Shown: positions 53,904 to 63,520, numbered from the stretch's first letter. The stretch is DNA of 64,000 nt from Sporolactobacillus pectinivorans (GCF_002802965.1 NZ_NXGA01000001.1:3693343-3757342), one strand, 5' to 3'. Numbers and translations are program-made. The notes: generated from the sequence alone by a model not told the origin.

Positions 53904-55931
53904 ATGATCTTGAGAAGTCACGAAATTGAATTAAATTTTGCAAAGGGATTACATACGCGTACGGCTGCCGCTGTTGTCAACATGGCAGACAGAATCCAGG
54001 ATAAGTATCAAGTTCGTCTATTCATTGTTTTTCGTAACAGGCGTGTGCCTGCAACAAATCTGATGCCACTTGTTAACTTAAAGATTAGAGATAAAGATCG
54101 ATTGACGCTCATGGCGACAGGAATGCATGAAGAACAAGCTCTGAATGAATTCAATCAATTTTTTGAAAGCGGATTCGAAGATTTAAACAACCAGACGATT
54201 AATGATATTGATACGATCTTAAACGAAAATATGATCACGACAGAAAAAATTTTCCATAACATTGCGAATGGCATTATCGTCACCGATCAAGCCAATCGCG
54301 TGATTCTATTTAACTCGTTTGCTGAACGTTTGTTTCAAATAACAAGCGATCAAGTCATTGGCGAACCGTTCACCACATTGCTCCCCTTACCCGATTTAGC
54401 GCTTAAAGATGATGCACCTGAAACGATGATTCGCAAGGTCATTAATAACCAGATTCTTTTAATCACCCGTCGACCGCTTGTCATCGATGGGCAAACGCGT
54501 GGAACGATTACCATTCTTCAGAACATATCCCGATTAGAAAAAGTAAAAGGCGAATTGAAAGAGGTTAAAGAATTAAAAGAACGCCTTCAATTAATCTTAA
54601 AATATGTTCAAGACGGAATCTGTGTCATGGATAAGAACGGCTTAGTTAATTACGTCAATGACGCCTATTTAAAAATACAAAAACTCAACAAGCCCGATGT
54701 TATCGACAAAAATATCAGTGAACTTTCACCGCACGGGATCAGACAGACTGTACTAAAGACCGGTCACGGTGTTAAGAACAAAATTATAAAGAAAAACGAC
54801 GACGTCATGATTATCTCAAATGTCAGTCCGATTATTGTTGATGGCGAGCAGGTTGGTGCCATATCGATCGTGAAAGATTTTCGTGAAATTCAGCAGCTGA
54901 CTGAAAAGTTGAATCAGGTCACATCACGCGCCGAGTATCTTGAAGAGGAACTGATCCGATCGCGAAATCCGGAAAAGATCTTCAGCAATTTTATTGGCAA
55001 AAGCGGCAAAATTATCGATGCTCTGTCCATTGCTCTCAAGGCCGCCCGTTCGAAAGCCACGATCTTGATTCGCGGCGAAAGCGGCACAGGTAAGGAAATG
55101 ATCGCAAAGGGCGTTCACTATGCCAGCGCCTATCGTAAAGGACCGTTCATCCGAGTCAATTGCGCCTCGATTCCGGAAAATCTATTTGAGAGCGAATTGT
55201 TCGGTCATGAAAAAGGATCGTTTACTGGAGCCGTCTCGCGAAGACTTGGTAAATTTGAACTGGCTCAGCATGGCACGATTTTTCTTGATGAAATTGGTGA
55301 ATTGAATATTCATATGCAGGCAAAAATCTTGCGCGTTTTACAGGAAAAAGAGATTCAGCGCGTCGGCAGCGAAACCGTTGAGAAACTGGATATCCGTATT
55401 ATTGCTGCGACCAATCGTGATTTAGAAGAAATGGTAAAGAAAGGTGAGTTTCGTGAGGATCTTTACTATCGGTTGAATGTCATTCCTATTTTTCTTCCGC
55501 CGCTCCGCGAAAGAAAACAGGACATTGCCCTTCTCGTCGAACATTTCATGAATCGATTTCAAGAAAATCGCGATCGCCCAATTCTTGGTATTTCAAATGA
55601 TGCTATGGAATCCCTGCTAGCCTATGCATGGCCCGGAAATGTACGGGAAATCGAAAATCTATTTGAACGTTTGTTCACTTTGATCGATAACGATTACATT
55701 GAAGCCGAGGATCTTCCAACGTATATTCGCGGTAAAAAATTGAGCTCACAGCATATTCAGCATTTCGGGCTGCTTTCATCCGATCGCATACTGCCTATGG
55801 AAGATTATGAAAAAGAAATTATTAAAAAAGCTTTGGAGAAATATGGGAGCTGCAACGCTGCCGGAAAAGCACTACATTTAAATCATAAAACCGTTGCTGC
55901 AAAAGCAAGAAAATATAACCTTATCAACTAA
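53904..55931 (+). CDS. Sigma-54-dependent activator with HPr-like domain and two PAS domains
   Basis: About 675 residues. Domains in order: HPr-like (1-88) with the phospho-His motif GLHTRTAAAVV; PAS 1 (about 110-205, IANGIIVTDQANRVILFN); PAS 2 (about 230-345, VQDGICVMDKNGLVNYVN); AAA+ (about 365-600) with Walker A RGESGTGKEM, the sigma-54 contact loop GSFTGA and Walker B GTIFLDEIGEL; C-terminal Fis-type HTH (GSCNAAGKALHLNHKTVAAKARKY). The His suggests control by PTS phosphoryl transfer. GAGGAG is close to ATG 53904; a TTG at 53910 is an alternative. Directly upstream of a -24/-12 promoter and the glpF-dha genes, which it likely activates. Confidence 0.92.
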   Translation: MILRSHEIELNFAKGLHTRTAAAVVNMADRIQDKYQVRLFIVFRNRRVPATNLMPLVNLKIRDKDRLTLMATGMHEEQALNEFNQFFESGFEDLNNQTINDIDTILNENMITTEKIFHNIANGIIVTDQANRVILFNSFAERLFQITSDQVIGEPFTTLLPLPDLALKDDAPETMIRKVINNQILLITRRPLVIDGQTRGTITILQNISRLEKVKGELKEVKELKERLQLILKYVQDGICVMDKNGLVNYVNDAYLKIQKLNKPDVIDKNISELSPHGIRQTVLKTGHGVKNKIIKKNDDVMIISNVSPIIVDGEQVGAISIVKDFREIQQLTEKLNQVTSRAEYLEEELIRSRNPEKIFSNFIGKSGKIIDALSIALKAARSKATILIRGESGTGKEMIAKGVHYASAYRKGPFIRVNCASIPENLFESELFGHEKGSFTGAVSRRLGKFELAQHGTIFLDEIGELNIHMQAKILRVLQEKEIQRVGSETVEKLDIRIIAATNRDLEEMVKKGEFREDLYYRLNVIPIFLPPLRERKQDIALLVEHFMNRFQENRDRPILGISNDAMESLLAYAWPGNVREIENLFERLFTLIDNDYIEAEDLPTYIRGKKLSSQHIQHFGLLSSDRILPMEDYEKEIIKKALEKYGSCNAAGKALHLNHKTVAAKARKYNLIN

Positions 55932-55984
55932 CCGGTGGAGCAGGTTGATAAATAGTACCAAAGCAAAAATTTCCCTTGCGCATT

Positions 55985-56008
55985 TTTACCATGTAAGTAT
56001 TTGGTAAA
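55985..56008 (+). promoter_or_regulatory. Putative upstream activating sequence of the dha operon
   Basis: TTTACCA (55985-55991) and TGGTAAA (56002-56008), 10 bases apart, form a dyad about 40 bases before the -24 element. Sigma-54 activators bind such inverted sites. Function is inferred from position. Confidence 0.5.
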
Positions 56009-56044
56009 CGTTAATACAACACTGTTTTTGCCTTCCTAAAGAAT

Positions 56045-56060
56045 TGGCATCAAAAATGCT
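56045..56060 (+). promoter_or_regulatory. Sigma-54 (-24/-12) promoter of glpF-dhaKLM
   Basis: TTGGCAT-N-ATGCT: GG at 56046-56047 and GC at 56058-56059 are exactly 12 bases apart, as the sigma-54 consensus TGGCAC-N5-TTGCW demands. It lies 36 bases before the glpF start. Confidence 0.75.
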
Positions 56061-56095
56061 TCTTTAAAATTAGCAAGAAAATAAGGGGGCAAAAA

Positions 56096-56803
56096 ATGGA
56101 AGCGTTTTTAGGAGAACTGGCCGGCACGTTTATTATGGTACTTTTGGGGGATGGTGCGGTGGCCAATGTCATTTTGAAAAAATCTAAAGCAGAGAATTCA
56201 GGCTGGATTGTGATCACAGCCGGATGGGCCTTTGCCGTTGCTATTCCCGTTTGGATTTTCGGCAGCGTCAGCGGCGCCCATTTTAATCCGGCAGTTACTC
56301 TGGGACTCGCTTGTATTGGCAAGTTTCCTTGGAGCAGCGCTGCAGCATATATGACTGCACAGTTTATTGGTGCTTTCCTTGCTGCAGTGGTTCTCTTCCT
56401 CCACTTCTACAAGCATTTTGAGGCAACAACTGATCCGGCAACTAAGCTTGGGGTTTTCTCCACCGGACCTGCGATTCGCAGCAAATTCTTTAATTTCTTC
56501 GGCGAGTTTATCAATACTTTTGTTCTTTTATTTGGAATTGTAGGCATCGTTTCGCAAAAAATGGCTCCGGGACTCATGGGACTGGCAATCGGTATTCTCA
56601 TCTTTGCCATCGGTCTTTCACTTGGCGGAACGACCGGGTATGCGATTAATCCGGCGCGGGATTTAGCTCCGAGAATTGCTCATGCACTTCTTCCCATTCC
56701 TGGGAAAGGAGGCTCGGATTGGGCCTATGCCTGGATTCCCGTTGTCGGCCCGATCCTTGGCGGAATTTGCGGTGCGTTTGCCTATGTCCTTCTTTTTCAC
56801 TGA
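56096..56803 (+). CDS. glpF: Glycerol facilitator (aquaglyceroporin)
   Basis: 235-residue MIP-family channel with six membrane helices. Both NPA boxes are present: GAHFNPAVTLG (about residue 63) and GYAINPARDLAPR (about 184); the Asp after the second NPAR marks glycerol-type rather than water-only channels. The large third loop is short, as in Gram-positive GlpF. GGGGG is 6 bases before ATG. First gene of the operon; it would let glycerol or dihydroxyacetone in for the Dha kinase encoded next. Confidence 0.93.
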   Translation: MEAFLGELAGTFIMVLLGDGAVANVILKKSKAENSGWIVITAGWAFAVAIPVWIFGSVSGAHFNPAVTLGLACIGKFPWSSAAAYMTAQFIGAFLAAVVLFLHFYKHFEATTDPATKLGVFSTGPAIRSKFFNFFGEFINTFVLLFGIVGIVSQKMAPGLMGLAIGILIFAIGLSLGGTTGYAINPARDLAPRIAHALLPIPGKGGSDWAYAWIPVVGPILGGICGAFAYVLLFH

Positions 56804-56838
56804 ATTAAACCATTTCATCCTATCAGGGAGGCATCATC

Positions 56839-57840
56839 ATGAAAAAACTGATCAATCAACCGGAAAATAGTCTTAATGAAATGTTGTCGGGTATGACCAA
56901 AGCATATCCAGATTATTTAAAAAGGCTCGAACATACAAATGTACTTGTTCGTCAAAATTTAGATAACCAAAAAGTTGCCGTGATCAGCGGCGGCGGAAGC
57001 GGCCATGAACCGACGCATGCCGGCTATATCGGCACGGGCATGCTGGATGCCGCGGTTGCCGGCGATATCTTTACGTCACCTACACCCGATCAGATCTACG
57101 AGGCAATCAAAGCCGTTGACAGAGGCAGAGGCGTACTGCTCGTTGTCAAAAATTACAGCGGTGACGTCATGAACTTTGACATGGCAAAAGAAATGGCCGA
57201 AATGGAAGGCATTGAGATCGATTCAGTGATTGTCAATGATGATGTGGCTGTGGAAGACAGTACCTTTACTACGGGAAGACGAGGGATTGCTGGAACTGTT
57301 CTCGTTCATAAAATTGCCGGAGCAGCTGCAGAACGGGGTTGGAATTTACAAAAGGTCAAAGCAGTCGCTGAAAAAGCAATCACACACATTCGCAGTATGG
57401 GAATGGCACTCAGTCCATGTACCGTCCCGTCAGCCGGGAAACCAAACTTTACTTTAGCTGAAGATGAAGTAGAAATCGGCACTGGTATTCACGGTGAACC
57501 GGGCACGCACCGTGAAAAAATCAAAACAGCTGATGAAATAACCAAAGAACTTTTTGACCAAATCCAGGCTGACACCCCGTTCAAAAAAGGCGATGAAGTT
57601 GCAGTTATCGTGAACGGCATGGGCGCAACGCCGCTGATGGAACTCTACATCGTAAATAATAAATTCCATGATCTTTTGAAAACACTCGGTGTGCACATTC
57701 ACCAAACGTTTGTCGGTGAATTTATGACCTCCCTGGAAATGGCAGGCATGTCGCTTACCGTCCTGAAACTGGACGATGAATTAAAGTCACTTCTCGACGA
57801 TTCGGCTGACACACCTGCGCTCAAAATTATTAAACATTAA
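56839..57840 (+). CDS. dhaK: PTS-dependent dihydroxyacetone kinase, DhaK subunit
   Basis: 333-residue substrate-binding subunit. N-terminal GGGSGHEPTHAGYIGTGMLDAA (key part GSGHEPTHAG, about residue 50) and FTSPTPDQIYEA. The His that binds dihydroxyacetone covalently lies in EIGTGIHGEPGTHR (about 213-220). MNGMG-type loop VNGMGATPLMELYI is also present. With DhaL and DhaM it converts dihydroxyacetone to its phosphate using PEP through the PTS. GGGAGG precedes the ATG; 36 bases after glpF. Confidence 0.95.
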   Translation: MKKLINQPENSLNEMLSGMTKAYPDYLKRLEHTNVLVRQNLDNQKVAVISGGGSGHEPTHAGYIGTGMLDAAVAGDIFTSPTPDQIYEAIKAVDRGRGVLLVVKNYSGDVMNFDMAKEMAEMEGIEIDSVIVNDDVAVEDSTFTTGRRGIAGTVLVHKIAGAAAERGWNLQKVKAVAEKAITHIRSMGMALSPCTVPSAGKPNFTLAEDEVEIGTGIHGEPGTHREKIKTADEITKELFDQIQADTPFKKGDEVAVIVNGMGATPLMELYIVNNKFHDLLKTLGVHIHQTFVGEFMTSLEMAGMSLTVLKLDDELKSLLDDSADTPALKIIKH

Positions 57841-57861
57841 ACAAAAAAGGATGGTTGACTT

Positions 57862-58494
57862 ATGGCAAATCTTAATCAAGTTGTCGGCGCTTTGAATCTT
57901 GCGGCAGACATTATTGAAGAAAACAAACAGCATTTGACGGAATTAGACGGAGCCATTGGCGACGGCGACCACGGAATTAACATGAGCCGCGGATTCTCTT
58001 TTGTCAAGAAGACTCTTAGCGAGGGCGGCTTCGAAACCGTCGCCGACCTTTTCAAGAAATGTGGTATGGATTTAGTCGCTCATGTGGGCGGAGCATCCGG
58101 GCCGCTTTTCGGCACAGCTTTTCTAAAAGCGTCCATGGTGCTTAAAGATAAAACGGAAGTCAGCGCAAGCGATTATCTCAGCATTCTCAAAGCTTCCGTC
58201 GAAGGCATTAAAATGCGAGGCAAATCAGATGCAGGTGAAAAAACGATGCTCGATGCGCTTATCCCCGCCTATGAAGCCGGCGCAGAAGTTGAGAAGCAAG
58301 AAAAGAGCGCTCAAGAAGTGCTCAAGGCGGTCAAAGCAGCTGCAGCAAAGGGCGCGGAAGATACCGAAGCATTAGTCGCTAAAAAAGGCAGAGCCAGCTA
58401 TCTCGGAGAACGAAGCATTGGCCATCAAGATCCGGGAGCAGCGTCGACTGCACTCATTCTTGGCGCTGTCTCCGATTTTTTTGCCGCATCTTGA
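57862..58494 (+). CDS. dhaL: Dihydroxyacetone kinase ADP-binding subunit DhaL
   Basis: 210-residue helical barrel that holds ADP permanently as a phosphoryl carrier between DhaM and DhaK. Mg/ADP motifs LDGAIGDGDHGINMSRGF (about 33-50), VGGASGPLFGTAF (about 76) and a final ERSIGHQDPGAASTAL. Normal length. 21 bases after dhaK with an AAAGGATGG site. The Asp residues of DGDHG coordinate magnesium. Confidence 0.95.
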   Translation: MANLNQVVGALNLAADIIEENKQHLTELDGAIGDGDHGINMSRGFSFVKKTLSEGGFETVADLFKKCGMDLVAHVGGASGPLFGTAFLKASMVLKDKTEVSASDYLSILKASVEGIKMRGKSDAGEKTMLDALIPAYEAGAEVEKQEKSAQEVLKAVKAAAAKGAEDTEALVAKKGRASYLGERSIGHQDPGAASTALILGAVSDFFAAS

Positions 58495-58579
58495 TAGAAT
58501 GCTTAAACGCTTTTTCAGGTTAATTCGTTCTGAAGCTAATGTTGCAGTCTTGAAATAAGAAGGGAAGGTATTTGTTGAG

Positions 58580-58966
58580 ATGGTTGGAATTGTATTGGTT
58601 TCGCATAGCCGAAAAATTGTTGAAGGAATTCAAGAACTCGCTTCTCAGATGTCGAAAGATGTCCCTGTTGCTCTTGCCGGAGGAACCGATGATGACCGAC
58701 TCGGTACAGATATTACAAAAATCAGTAAAGCAATTCATGACGTTTACTCCAATGACGGCGTTTTGGTTTTCTTTGATATGGGCAGTGCCTATATGAATGC
58801 ACAGATGGCATTAGATTTTCTGGAAGAGGACAGCAGCAAAGTAGAAATTGTTGATTCAGCATTCGTCGAAGGCGCCATCACCGCAATTGTTGACAGTGGC
58901 TTAAATAAAAACATTGACGAAATAAAAGCAGACATCGCTACTATGAAACTTGGAAAAATGCCTTGA
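58580..58966 (+). CDS. dhaM: PTS-type phosphotransferase subunit DhaM (EIIA-Dha only)
   Basis: 128-residue EIIA-like protein. Phospho-His is in IVLVSHSRKIVEG (residue 9). GGTDDDRLGTDITKI and FFDMGSAYMNAQMAL are conserved. It ends after the EIIA domain, so unlike enterobacterial DhaM there are no fused HPr and EI parts; general HPr would deliver the phosphate, and the HPr-like domain of the upstream activator may compete. AAGGGAAGG upstream. 85 bases after dhaL, last gene of the operon. Confidence 0.93.
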   Translation: MVGIVLVSHSRKIVEGIQELASQMSKDVPVALAGGTDDDRLGTDITKISKAIHDVYSNDGVLVFFDMGSAYMNAQMALDFLEEDSSKVEIVDSAFVEGAITAIVDSGLNKNIDEIKADIATMKLGKMP

Positions 58967-59048
58967 TTGATCCACTTAAAATTTGATCATCGATTTTTAG
59001 AATGAACCGAAGATCATGCGCACGCAGTGAACAGAATCTGTTCGATTG

Positions 59049-59083
59049 ACCTCCGCTTAACGAAGAAGCGGAGGTTGTTGCTC
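59049..59083 (+). terminator. Terminator after dhaM
   Basis: ACCTCCGCTT (59049-59058), 7-base loop, AAGCGGAGGT (59066-59075), then TGTTGCTC: perfect stem, weak tail. The rest of the 390-base gap to the LysR gene shows no gene. Confidence 0.7.
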
Positions 59084-59356
59084 TATATACTCAAGTAAAA
59101 AGCATTTTATCAGTCACGGATTCTTTTCGCCCCAGCTTATCCTACAGTTTCATGGCCTTATTATAACGAGGCTGTACCAGAAAGTTAACAGCCTCAATTC
59201 ATTCTTTGTTCGAGTGTAAACAAATAATTATTTTCATTCCCACTCTTTTATAATCAATAAAGTTAGCAAACAGAAAGCCGATTTGTTAGGTTTTTGAATG
59301 AGCTGAAGACGTTCAGATAGGGTTAATAAGAATTTAAGTGGTGACATGGCAAGTAC

Positions 59357-60136
59357 CTAGCCTAAGCTGATTATCGTTTCTTTTTTTGCCACTAAATCAA
59401 TATCTACATATTCTTTTATGTAGGTTATCTTTAAAGAACGATCAACGCCGTTTGCCAACCCTTTAGGTAAAAGAGTCACGCTGTTCGGGACTGTATGGAT
59501 GCTATTTAAAACAGACCCAAGATTATCAAAATCGATAACATTATATTTCTTAAGTTTTAAGAGACTCATAAGTTTTTTTCGATAAGGACAATCTTCGTCT
59601 TTGCTCACCACAATGTTAAAATTATTCTTTGTGTTCCAGTCACAATTACTAAGGATGAAAAGCTCCTCGCGGAAAGAATGCATGGATTTGTATGTTTTAT
59701 TATCAAAATCGCGATTTATCCATATACAATCCACTTCATTTTGATCTAATTTCTTGAATAATTCAGAGATTGAATGCGTCGAATTGATAACATTTCGGTA
59801 ACCACAACCTTTCAAACGCTGCGTAAACTGAGGGACTACCGAATATGCCAGAGTCGGCGTCGCACCAACTCTAATCGTTTTATATTTTGACAATTCTTCG
59901 ACCATGTTGTGATAGTCCATAAGGATTTTCTTTGAATGAACATACAATTGATCTGCCGCCGGGAGTAAAGATATCCCCTTATTTGTTCTCTCAAACAGTC
60001 TAATTCCCAATTCAGTCTCTATTTTTTTGATTCTGTTAGAAATATTGGGCTGAACATATCCAAGATTATCCGCAGCTTTCGAAAATGAGCCACACTGATA
60101 AACCTCGACGAAAATAAGAAGATCATTGAACTCCAT
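59357..60136 (-). CDS. LysR-family transcriptional regulator
   Basis: 259-residue regulator. The N-terminal winged HTH is complete: LLIFVEVYQCGSFSKAADNL, GYVQPNISNRIKKIETELGI and RLFERTNKGISLLPAADQLY (1-62). The effector domain starts at KTIRVGATPTLAYSVVPQF but is short; typical LysR proteins have about 290-300 residues, so part of the second subdomain may be lost or the family small. It is divergent from the SDR gene over a 115-base gap, the classical arrangement, and probably controls it. Confidence 0.88.
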   Translation of the reverse strand: MEFNDLLIFVEVYQCGSFSKAADNLGYVQPNISNRIKKIETELGIRLFERTNKGISLLPAADQLYVHSKKILMDYHNMVEELSKYKTIRVGATPTLAYSVVPQFTQRLKGCGYRNVINSTHSISELFKKLDQNEVDCIWINRDFDNKTYKSMHSFREELFILSNCDWNTKNNFNIVVSKDEDCPYRKKLMSLLKLKKYNVIDFDNLGSVLNSIHTVPNSVTLLPKGLANGVDRSLKITYIKEYVDIDLVAKKETIISLG

Positions 60137-60250
60137 TCCATTTCCCCTCTTGCCATAATTATTATTGATACCGGATATGATTTACAACTATTATACAGGT
60201 CACGCTAGAACATGTAATCTTATTCATAGTAAATAAAATGGGGTGTTGAA

Positions 60251-60982
60251 ATGATGTTTAATAATAAAGTGGTATTGGTAACCGGTGGCGCAACAGGAAT
60301 TGGGAGCGCAACCTGTGTAAAATTATCTTCTCTGGGTGCTAAAGTCGTTGTAAACTATTCAAAGTCACTTCAAGAAGCTCAGGATACGTACAATCAATTA
60401 TCAAATGATGGGCTGTTGTATCAGGCAGATATTAGTGATGAGCGTCAAGTAAGGGAAATGATTCTCGCTTGTATTCAAAAGTTTGGGAAGTTAGATTATC
60501 TCGTTAACAATGTTGGTATAACCCATCAGTTAGCTATGGATGATTTTGATGGGGCCACTGATGAAGTCTGGGATAAGCTTTGGAATGTAAATGTTAAAGG
60601 AACATTTTACTGCATTAAGCACGCAGTACCTTATTTAAAAAAAGAACAGGACGCAGCAATTGTTAATGTCGGTAGTGTAGCAGGTATAACCGGGTTAGGT
60701 TCCTCTGTCCCATATGCAGTGACAAAATCCGCTGTTCATGGATTAACAAAATCGCTCGCGTTTTCACTGGCACCAAACATAAGAATTAATAGTATTGCCC
60801 CCGGTGCTGTTAATACAAGATGGTGGAAGGGAAATGAAGAAAAAATGAAAACTCTAGCTGGGAATATTCTCTTGAAAAGGATTTCCACACCTGAGGACAT
60901 TGCCGAAACCATTTGTTATACACTTCTTCAGAAATCGCTAACAGGACAAATCATCGCAGTAGACAATGGTCAAACTATGTAA
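60251..60982 (+). CDS. SDR-family oxidoreductase (FabG-like)
   Basis: 243-residue short-chain dehydrogenase. NAD(P) motif VLVTGGATGIGSATC (about residue 8), NNVGIT (about 85) and catalytic Ser-Tyr-Lys in VGSVAG (Ser about 137) and PYAVTKSAVHG (Tyr 150, Lys 154). C-terminal PEDIAETICYTL and TGQIIAVDNGQTM fit 3-oxoacyl-ACP reductase or sugar/alcohol dehydrogenases; the substrate cannot be given. GGGGTG lies upstream of ATG. Divergent from the LysR gene, its probable regulator; nothing else in its operon. Confidence 0.9.
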   Translation: MMFNNKVVLVTGGATGIGSATCVKLSSLGAKVVVNYSKSLQEAQDTYNQLSNDGLLYQADISDERQVREMILACIQKFGKLDYLVNNVGITHQLAMDDFDGATDEVWDKLWNVNVKGTFYCIKHAVPYLKKEQDAAIVNVGSVAGITGLGSSVPYAVTKSAVHGLTKSLAFSLAPNIRINSIAPGAVNTRWWKGNEEKMKTLAGNILLKRISTPEDIAETICYTLLQKSLTGQIIAVDNGQTM

Positions 60983-61150
60983 GAAAGCATTACTTTTTGA
61001 GTTGTAACCCAAATTCTCGGGAAATTATAACAAGGTGATCAAAAATGTGCGTCAGAAAGGGATTTTTAGGTTAGCGCCCCTTCTTCGAGTAAGTTTAATG
61101 TTTCTTGTTTAACCTACTACTGTTATACCTTTTTTCATAGAAAGAAAAAA

Positions 61151-61181
61151 GATTCGAGGATATTCACCCATTCCTCGAATC
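61151..61181. terminator. Hairpin between SDR and nitrilase genes
   Basis: GATTCGAGGA, 10-base loop, TTCCTCGAATC. It stands between two genes that converge (SDR rightward, nitrilase leftward) and has A-rich and T-rich flanks, so it may serve both. Confidence 0.6.
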
Positions 61182-61271
61182 CAAATTTACTTGGCGGTGC
61201 ATCGCTCCATATATTAGGTTCTGTAAAACGAGACAAGCTATAGCTGCTGTTTTCGAATTAACGCGATCATT

Positions 61272-62093
61272 TTAGTATTTCTTGCAAACCATACTGTACG
61301 TATCCGGTTTACGATCCTTAAAAATAGTGTAGTAGCCCGACTTTAATTTAAGCGGTAATTCAGAATCGAGTTCTGCAAAAATGTATCCTTCTTTTTCTTC
61401 GTTCAGTTCTCTAAGCGGTTCACCGAGAGGGCTAATAATCTTGCTTCTTCCAAAAAAACCGAGCGTCGTATCGAAACCAACACGATTTGCCGCCACGATA
61501 TAAATAATGTTGTCTATTGCCCGTGCCCTAATAACAAGATCCCAGTCCGCTTCATACGGTTTCTCCCAATTTGTAGAAATCACAAGAAGATCGGCTCCGC
61601 GAAGGGCATAAGTCCTCGCTACTTCAGGAAATGCTGTATCATAACAAATCATCATTCCTATTTTTCCAATTGATGAGTTGATTAGGGTATATTCACAGCC
61701 AGAACGAAAATAGGTTTTCTCATTTCCAAAAAGGTGAACCTTCCGATATACACCCAATACTTTTCCATTATTGTCAATAAAGACAGAAGAGTTGTATAAA
61801 ACGTCAGTAAGAGTGGAATCCTGTTCCGGAAAACCATAAATCACATTAACTCCGTGTTTCTTGGCACACGACCCTATCCGTTTCATACTTTCGCCGTACG
61901 GTACTACTTCGGCAAGGGCATGGAATTCCTTGTTACACTCATATCCCGATGTGATGAGTTCGGGGAAAACGATAAGGTTCATTTCCGGATGTTCTATCAT
62001 AACTTTATCGATATAGTTTTCCATTTTTCTGATATTTTTATCCACATGGTACATGACCGGTTCCATCTGAACGCAAGAAACATTCACATTCAT
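61272..62093 (-). CDS. Carbon-nitrogen hydrolase (nitrilase family)
   Basis: 273-residue amidase of the nitrilase superfamily. The Glu-Lys-Cys triad is complete: Glu in VFPELITSGY (about 45), Lys in GVYRKVHLFGNEK (about 117) and Cys in GMMICYDTAFPEV (about 152). GGGAGG lies 9 bases before the ATG. It follows the amino acid permease gene by 30 bases and the gabT-like gene upstream, so it is part of an amino acid or polyamine use operon; candidates are omega-amidase, N-carbamoylputrescine or beta-ureidopropionase-like hydrolysis. Sequence does not decide between them. Confidence 0.9.
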   Translation of the reverse strand: MNVNVSCVQMEPVMYHVDKNIRKMENYIDKVMIEHPEMNLIVFPELITSGYECNKEFHALAEVVPYGESMKRIGSCAKKHGVNVIYGFPEQDSTLTDVLYNSSVFIDNNGKVLGVYRKVHLFGNEKTYFRSGCEYTLINSSIGKIGMMICYDTAFPEVARTYALRGADLLVISTNWEKPYEADWDLVIRARAIDNIIYIVAANRVGFDTTLGFFGRSKIISPLGEPLRELNEEKEGYIFAELDSELPLKLKSGYYTIFKDRKPDTYSMVCKKY

Positions 62094-62122
62094 GAGTGAC
62101 TACCTCCCCAAATTATAGAATC

Positions 62123-63520
62123 TTATATTTGTTCCGTATTCGGGTTCTCTTGCAGACTAGTGTGTTGTTTAACAAAAATATAAAAGACAAAAGAAATAAT
62201 AAGCCAGGCAAGAAATATAATTGGCAATACGGCCATCGGGAATGAAGGGAAGGGATAGACACTTCCGATCAGCGGTATGCACAGCAAGATGAACGAAAAT
62301 ACTGCCGTGACGACGTGGGGCCATTTCAGTTCCTTTAATTTATAAAGTAGAAGAGGCGCTGAGACTGTCACAAGCAGATAGTTAATTAAAAATCCGTAAA
62401 CAGCCATACTTCCAGTCCAGTTGTACACATCCATATTTGAACTTCTGAGCAATTCCAGGACAACAGGAATACCTCCTACGACAATTGAACAAACCATGAT
62501 GGCGATGTACGGAGTTTTGTTGATCTTGTGGCACTTACCTATGGCATCAGGTAAATACCCCTCATGACTCATATGAAGCATGACCCTAGCCGCAGCCGTT
62601 ATCGATGCCACGCCGCAAGACCAGAAACTGACCATAGCGCCTATTGAAATTAAAAATCCGAGAATGCCAACGTGGCTTTGCCGCGCAAGATAAGTGAGCG
62701 GCGCAGTTGATTCACCCAGAGATGTTTTACTACCTGCAAAACCCATGACCATGATCAAGGACATGACCACAAAGAATATTCCCACGAAAACGCCACTTCC
62801 AATGACTGCACGTGGTATGTTACGTAGCGGTTCTTTGGCTTCCCGCCCCATAGTCGTCGCACTTTCAAAGCCGACAAAACTGAAGAAGGCAAAAACAAGT
62901 CCTAATCTTATGCTGTCAAAAGACATGCCTTTAAGATTAAACTGGGAAGTTCCAAGGTTGAACCCATGATGGATCAAAACGAGAATCCCCAAAAGAGTGA
63001 TTAGCGTCACAGAAATGGCTTCAAAAATGAGCATAACTTTGGCTGAAAGTTCAACACCCTTATAAGTCATAAACCATGCAACTGCGGAACCAATAATAAT
63101 AATCAGGGCAGGCGAAAGCTGAATACCAGCATAGGCGAGCAGATTATTTGCATAGTTTGCAAAACCACAAAGCACTGCACTTCCGGTTACTAAGTAAGAG
63201 AATACCAAACCACTTCCGGAAACAAATCCGCCTGCGGGGCCGATACCCTCTGAAATATAAGTATACAGAGCGCCTGTTGTGGCAGAACGCTTAGAGAATA
63301 CATTTATTTGTAAACTTAATAGAACGATGGCTAATGTTGCAAACACATATGCGATCCATGTTGCATTACCGGATGTAGCAAAGACAACAGGTATGGTTAT
63401 CGCCGGTGTCGCGGTCGGTGCAATATTTGCGATAGACTGACCAAGAACTTCGATGAATGAAAGACATTGTAAACGGAGTCCACTTTTTTCTGAAGGTGCT
63501 TTGACCATTGAATGACTCAT
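62123..63520 (-). CDS. APC-family amino acid permease
   Basis: 465-residue membrane protein with about 12 helices. N-terminal block LRLQCLSFIEVLGQSIANIA and PTATPAITIPVVFATSG, then GALYTYISEGIGPAGGFVSG, FSFVGFESATTMGREAKEPL and RNIPRAVIGSG are APC superfamily hallmarks, closest to amino acid and polyamine permeases. ATG at 63520 is preferred, with AGGGG 9 bases upstream; an ATG three codons earlier abuts it. Co-directional with gabT upstream and nitrilase downstream, so probably the importer of their substrate, such as GABA or a related amine. Confidence 0.9.
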   Translation of the reverse strand: MSHSMVKAPSEKSGLRLQCLSFIEVLGQSIANIAPTATPAITIPVVFATSGNATWIAYVFATLAIVLLSLQINVFSKRSATTGALYTYISEGIGPAGGFVSGSGLVFSYLVTGSAVLCGFANYANNLLAYAGIQLSPALIIIIGSAVAWFMTYKGVELSAKVMLIFEAISVTLITLLGILVLIHHGFNLGTSQFNLKGMSFDSIRLGLVFAFFSFVGFESATTMGREAKEPLRNIPRAVIGSGVFVGIFFVVMSLIMVMGFAGSKTSLGESTAPLTYLARQSHVGILGFLISIGAMVSFWSCGVASITAAARVMLHMSHEGYLPDAIGKCHKINKTPYIAIMVCSIVVGGIPVVLELLRSSNMDVYNWTGSMAVYGFLINYLLVTVSAPLLLYKLKELKWPHVVTAVFSFILLCIPLIGSVYPFPSFPMAVLPIIFLAWLIISFVFYIFVKQHTSLQENPNTEQI

